A stretch of DNA of 64,000 nucleotides from NCBI GenBank assembly GCA_003224085.1, contig QHYK01000066.1, positions 1-64,000 on the forward strand, in the 5' to 3' direction. A model generated the notes under the pieces. That model ran no database searches. It saw nothing but the letters and a program-made list of their open reading frames with translations, and had not been told where the DNA came from. Numbering within the stretch: the first letter of the stretch is position 1; each line of letters starts with the position of its first letter. Positions 63,628-64,000 of this stretch are shown piece after piece. The DNA is from Acidobacteriota bacterium. Lineage in GTDB: Bacteria > Acidobacteriota > Terriglobia > Acidiferrales > UBA7541. The position numbers and the translations under genes are program-made.

Positions 63628-63932
63628 GGGCTGTCTTTTCTGCAACATTCTTGGGAGTTTTACGTCTTATCGAATTGGCGGTTTTCGCCTTTGATTTATC
63701 GAAGCGAGAAAATATAGAGTCCGTCGGCTGGGGAAAAAAGCGGCCACTCCACGTGGGTTTGCGGCAATGATTCGAGATTTGACTTGGGGACGGGCCCTTT
63801 GTTCCTACAGGATTAACCAAAGGGCGCCCCGACATAAGGAAGAGTGAGCCGCCGAGGTAGCGCGGCGGGCGCAGCAATGCTGCGCACCTACAACGGTTAA
63901 TCCAGGGATTTGCAAGTTTTCTTGGAGGAGAC
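63628..63932 (+). other. Intergenic region with hairpins and a palindromic repeat
   Basis: The 305-base gap holds a hairpin (GCCCTTTG at 63794-63801 with CAAAGGGC at 63818-63825) and the tailed palindrome at 63869-63891. No gene was recognised. Confidence 0.4.
63869..63891 (+). repeat. Palindromic intergenic element (GCGCAGCA type)
   Basis: GCGCAGCA at 63869-63876 pairs with TGCTGCGC at 63878-63885 and is followed by ACCTAC. It is very like the element at 22052-22076 (GGGCGCAGC core). Confidence 0.5.
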
Positions 63933-64000
63933 GTGCGCGTTCGAATGGCAGTGATGACAGGTGCTTTGCTGACGTTGACTTGCGCGGGAAAGACCCGAGC
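63933..64000 (+). CDS. Start of a secreted protein (partial)
   Basis: GTG 63933 follows GGAGGAG closely and opens a frame that reads VRVRMAVMTGALLTLTCAGK and runs off the window. The basic start and the hydrophobic stretch look like a signal peptide. An ATG at 63945 in the same frame is the alternative start. Nothing can be said about function. Confidence 0.55.
   Translation, partial: MRVRMAVMTGALLTLTCAGKTR

Overview
The window is one contiguous piece of a GC-rich bacterial chromosome, most likely from an Acidobacteriota (Terriglobia-type) organism. This is inferred from the double-membrane cell plan (BamA, LolC/LolD, Skp), the combination of lysS, lolC, lolD, clpC and bamA in one block, many small secreted proteins of unknown function, and the style of the regulators. 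There is no phage or plasmid backbone; the only mobile element is a decayed IS630-type insertion sequence.

Layout. 1-13.6 kb is the translation/transcription block: the tail of tuf, a small Trp-rich protein, rpmG, tRNA-Trp(CCA), secE, nusG, rplK, rplA, rplJ, rplL, rpoB and rpoC, closed by a strong terminator. 13.7-16.6 kb is a large hybrid histidine kinase. 16.8-18 kb is the broken IS630 transposase. 18-33.7 kb is mostly on the minus strand: secreted proteins, a DinB-like protein, gatC/gatA, ispG, an M28 peptidase, an HD-domain protein, aroK, and an ECF sigma / anti-sigma / DUF4097 operon. Plus-strand islands there are a Tat-exported aldo/keto reductase, a TetR remnant and a zinc-ribbon HTH regulator. 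34-49.3 kb is a plus-strand block for lysyl-tRNA charging and envelope assembly: lysS, lolC, lolD, clpC, bamA, a very large beta-propeller lipoprotein and a Skp/OmpH chaperone. 49.4-54.3 kb holds an aldolase, an AraC-type HTH protein, a LuxR-type response regulator broken by a tandem duplication, and a vanadium haloperoxidase gene with two frameshifts. 54.5-64 kb holds thiC, a retropepsin-like protease, a methyltransferase, an SDR oxidoreductase, a broken DUF1186 gene, a secreted DUF1080-like protein, a lone nuoB, a Rieske ferredoxin, an EVE protein, a cyclase-family hydrolase and the start of one more secreted protein.

Most noteworthy: (i) RpoB carries an insertion of about 60 residues near its N-terminus with four cysteine knuckles, which looks like two zinc ribbons absent from E. 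coli RpoB; (ii) rpoB has a long, foldable leader that may control its expression; (iii) a 54/55-bp tandem duplication precisely breaks a response-regulator gene; (iv) short palindromes with a one-sided tail recur between genes, once between gatC and gatA; (v) a ~1580-residue beta-propeller lipoprotein lies between bamA and skp. Several genes (transposase, haloperoxidase, response regulator, TetR, DUF1186) are broken by one-base shifts or stops, some in homopolymers, so either true decay or assembly error must be kept in mind.
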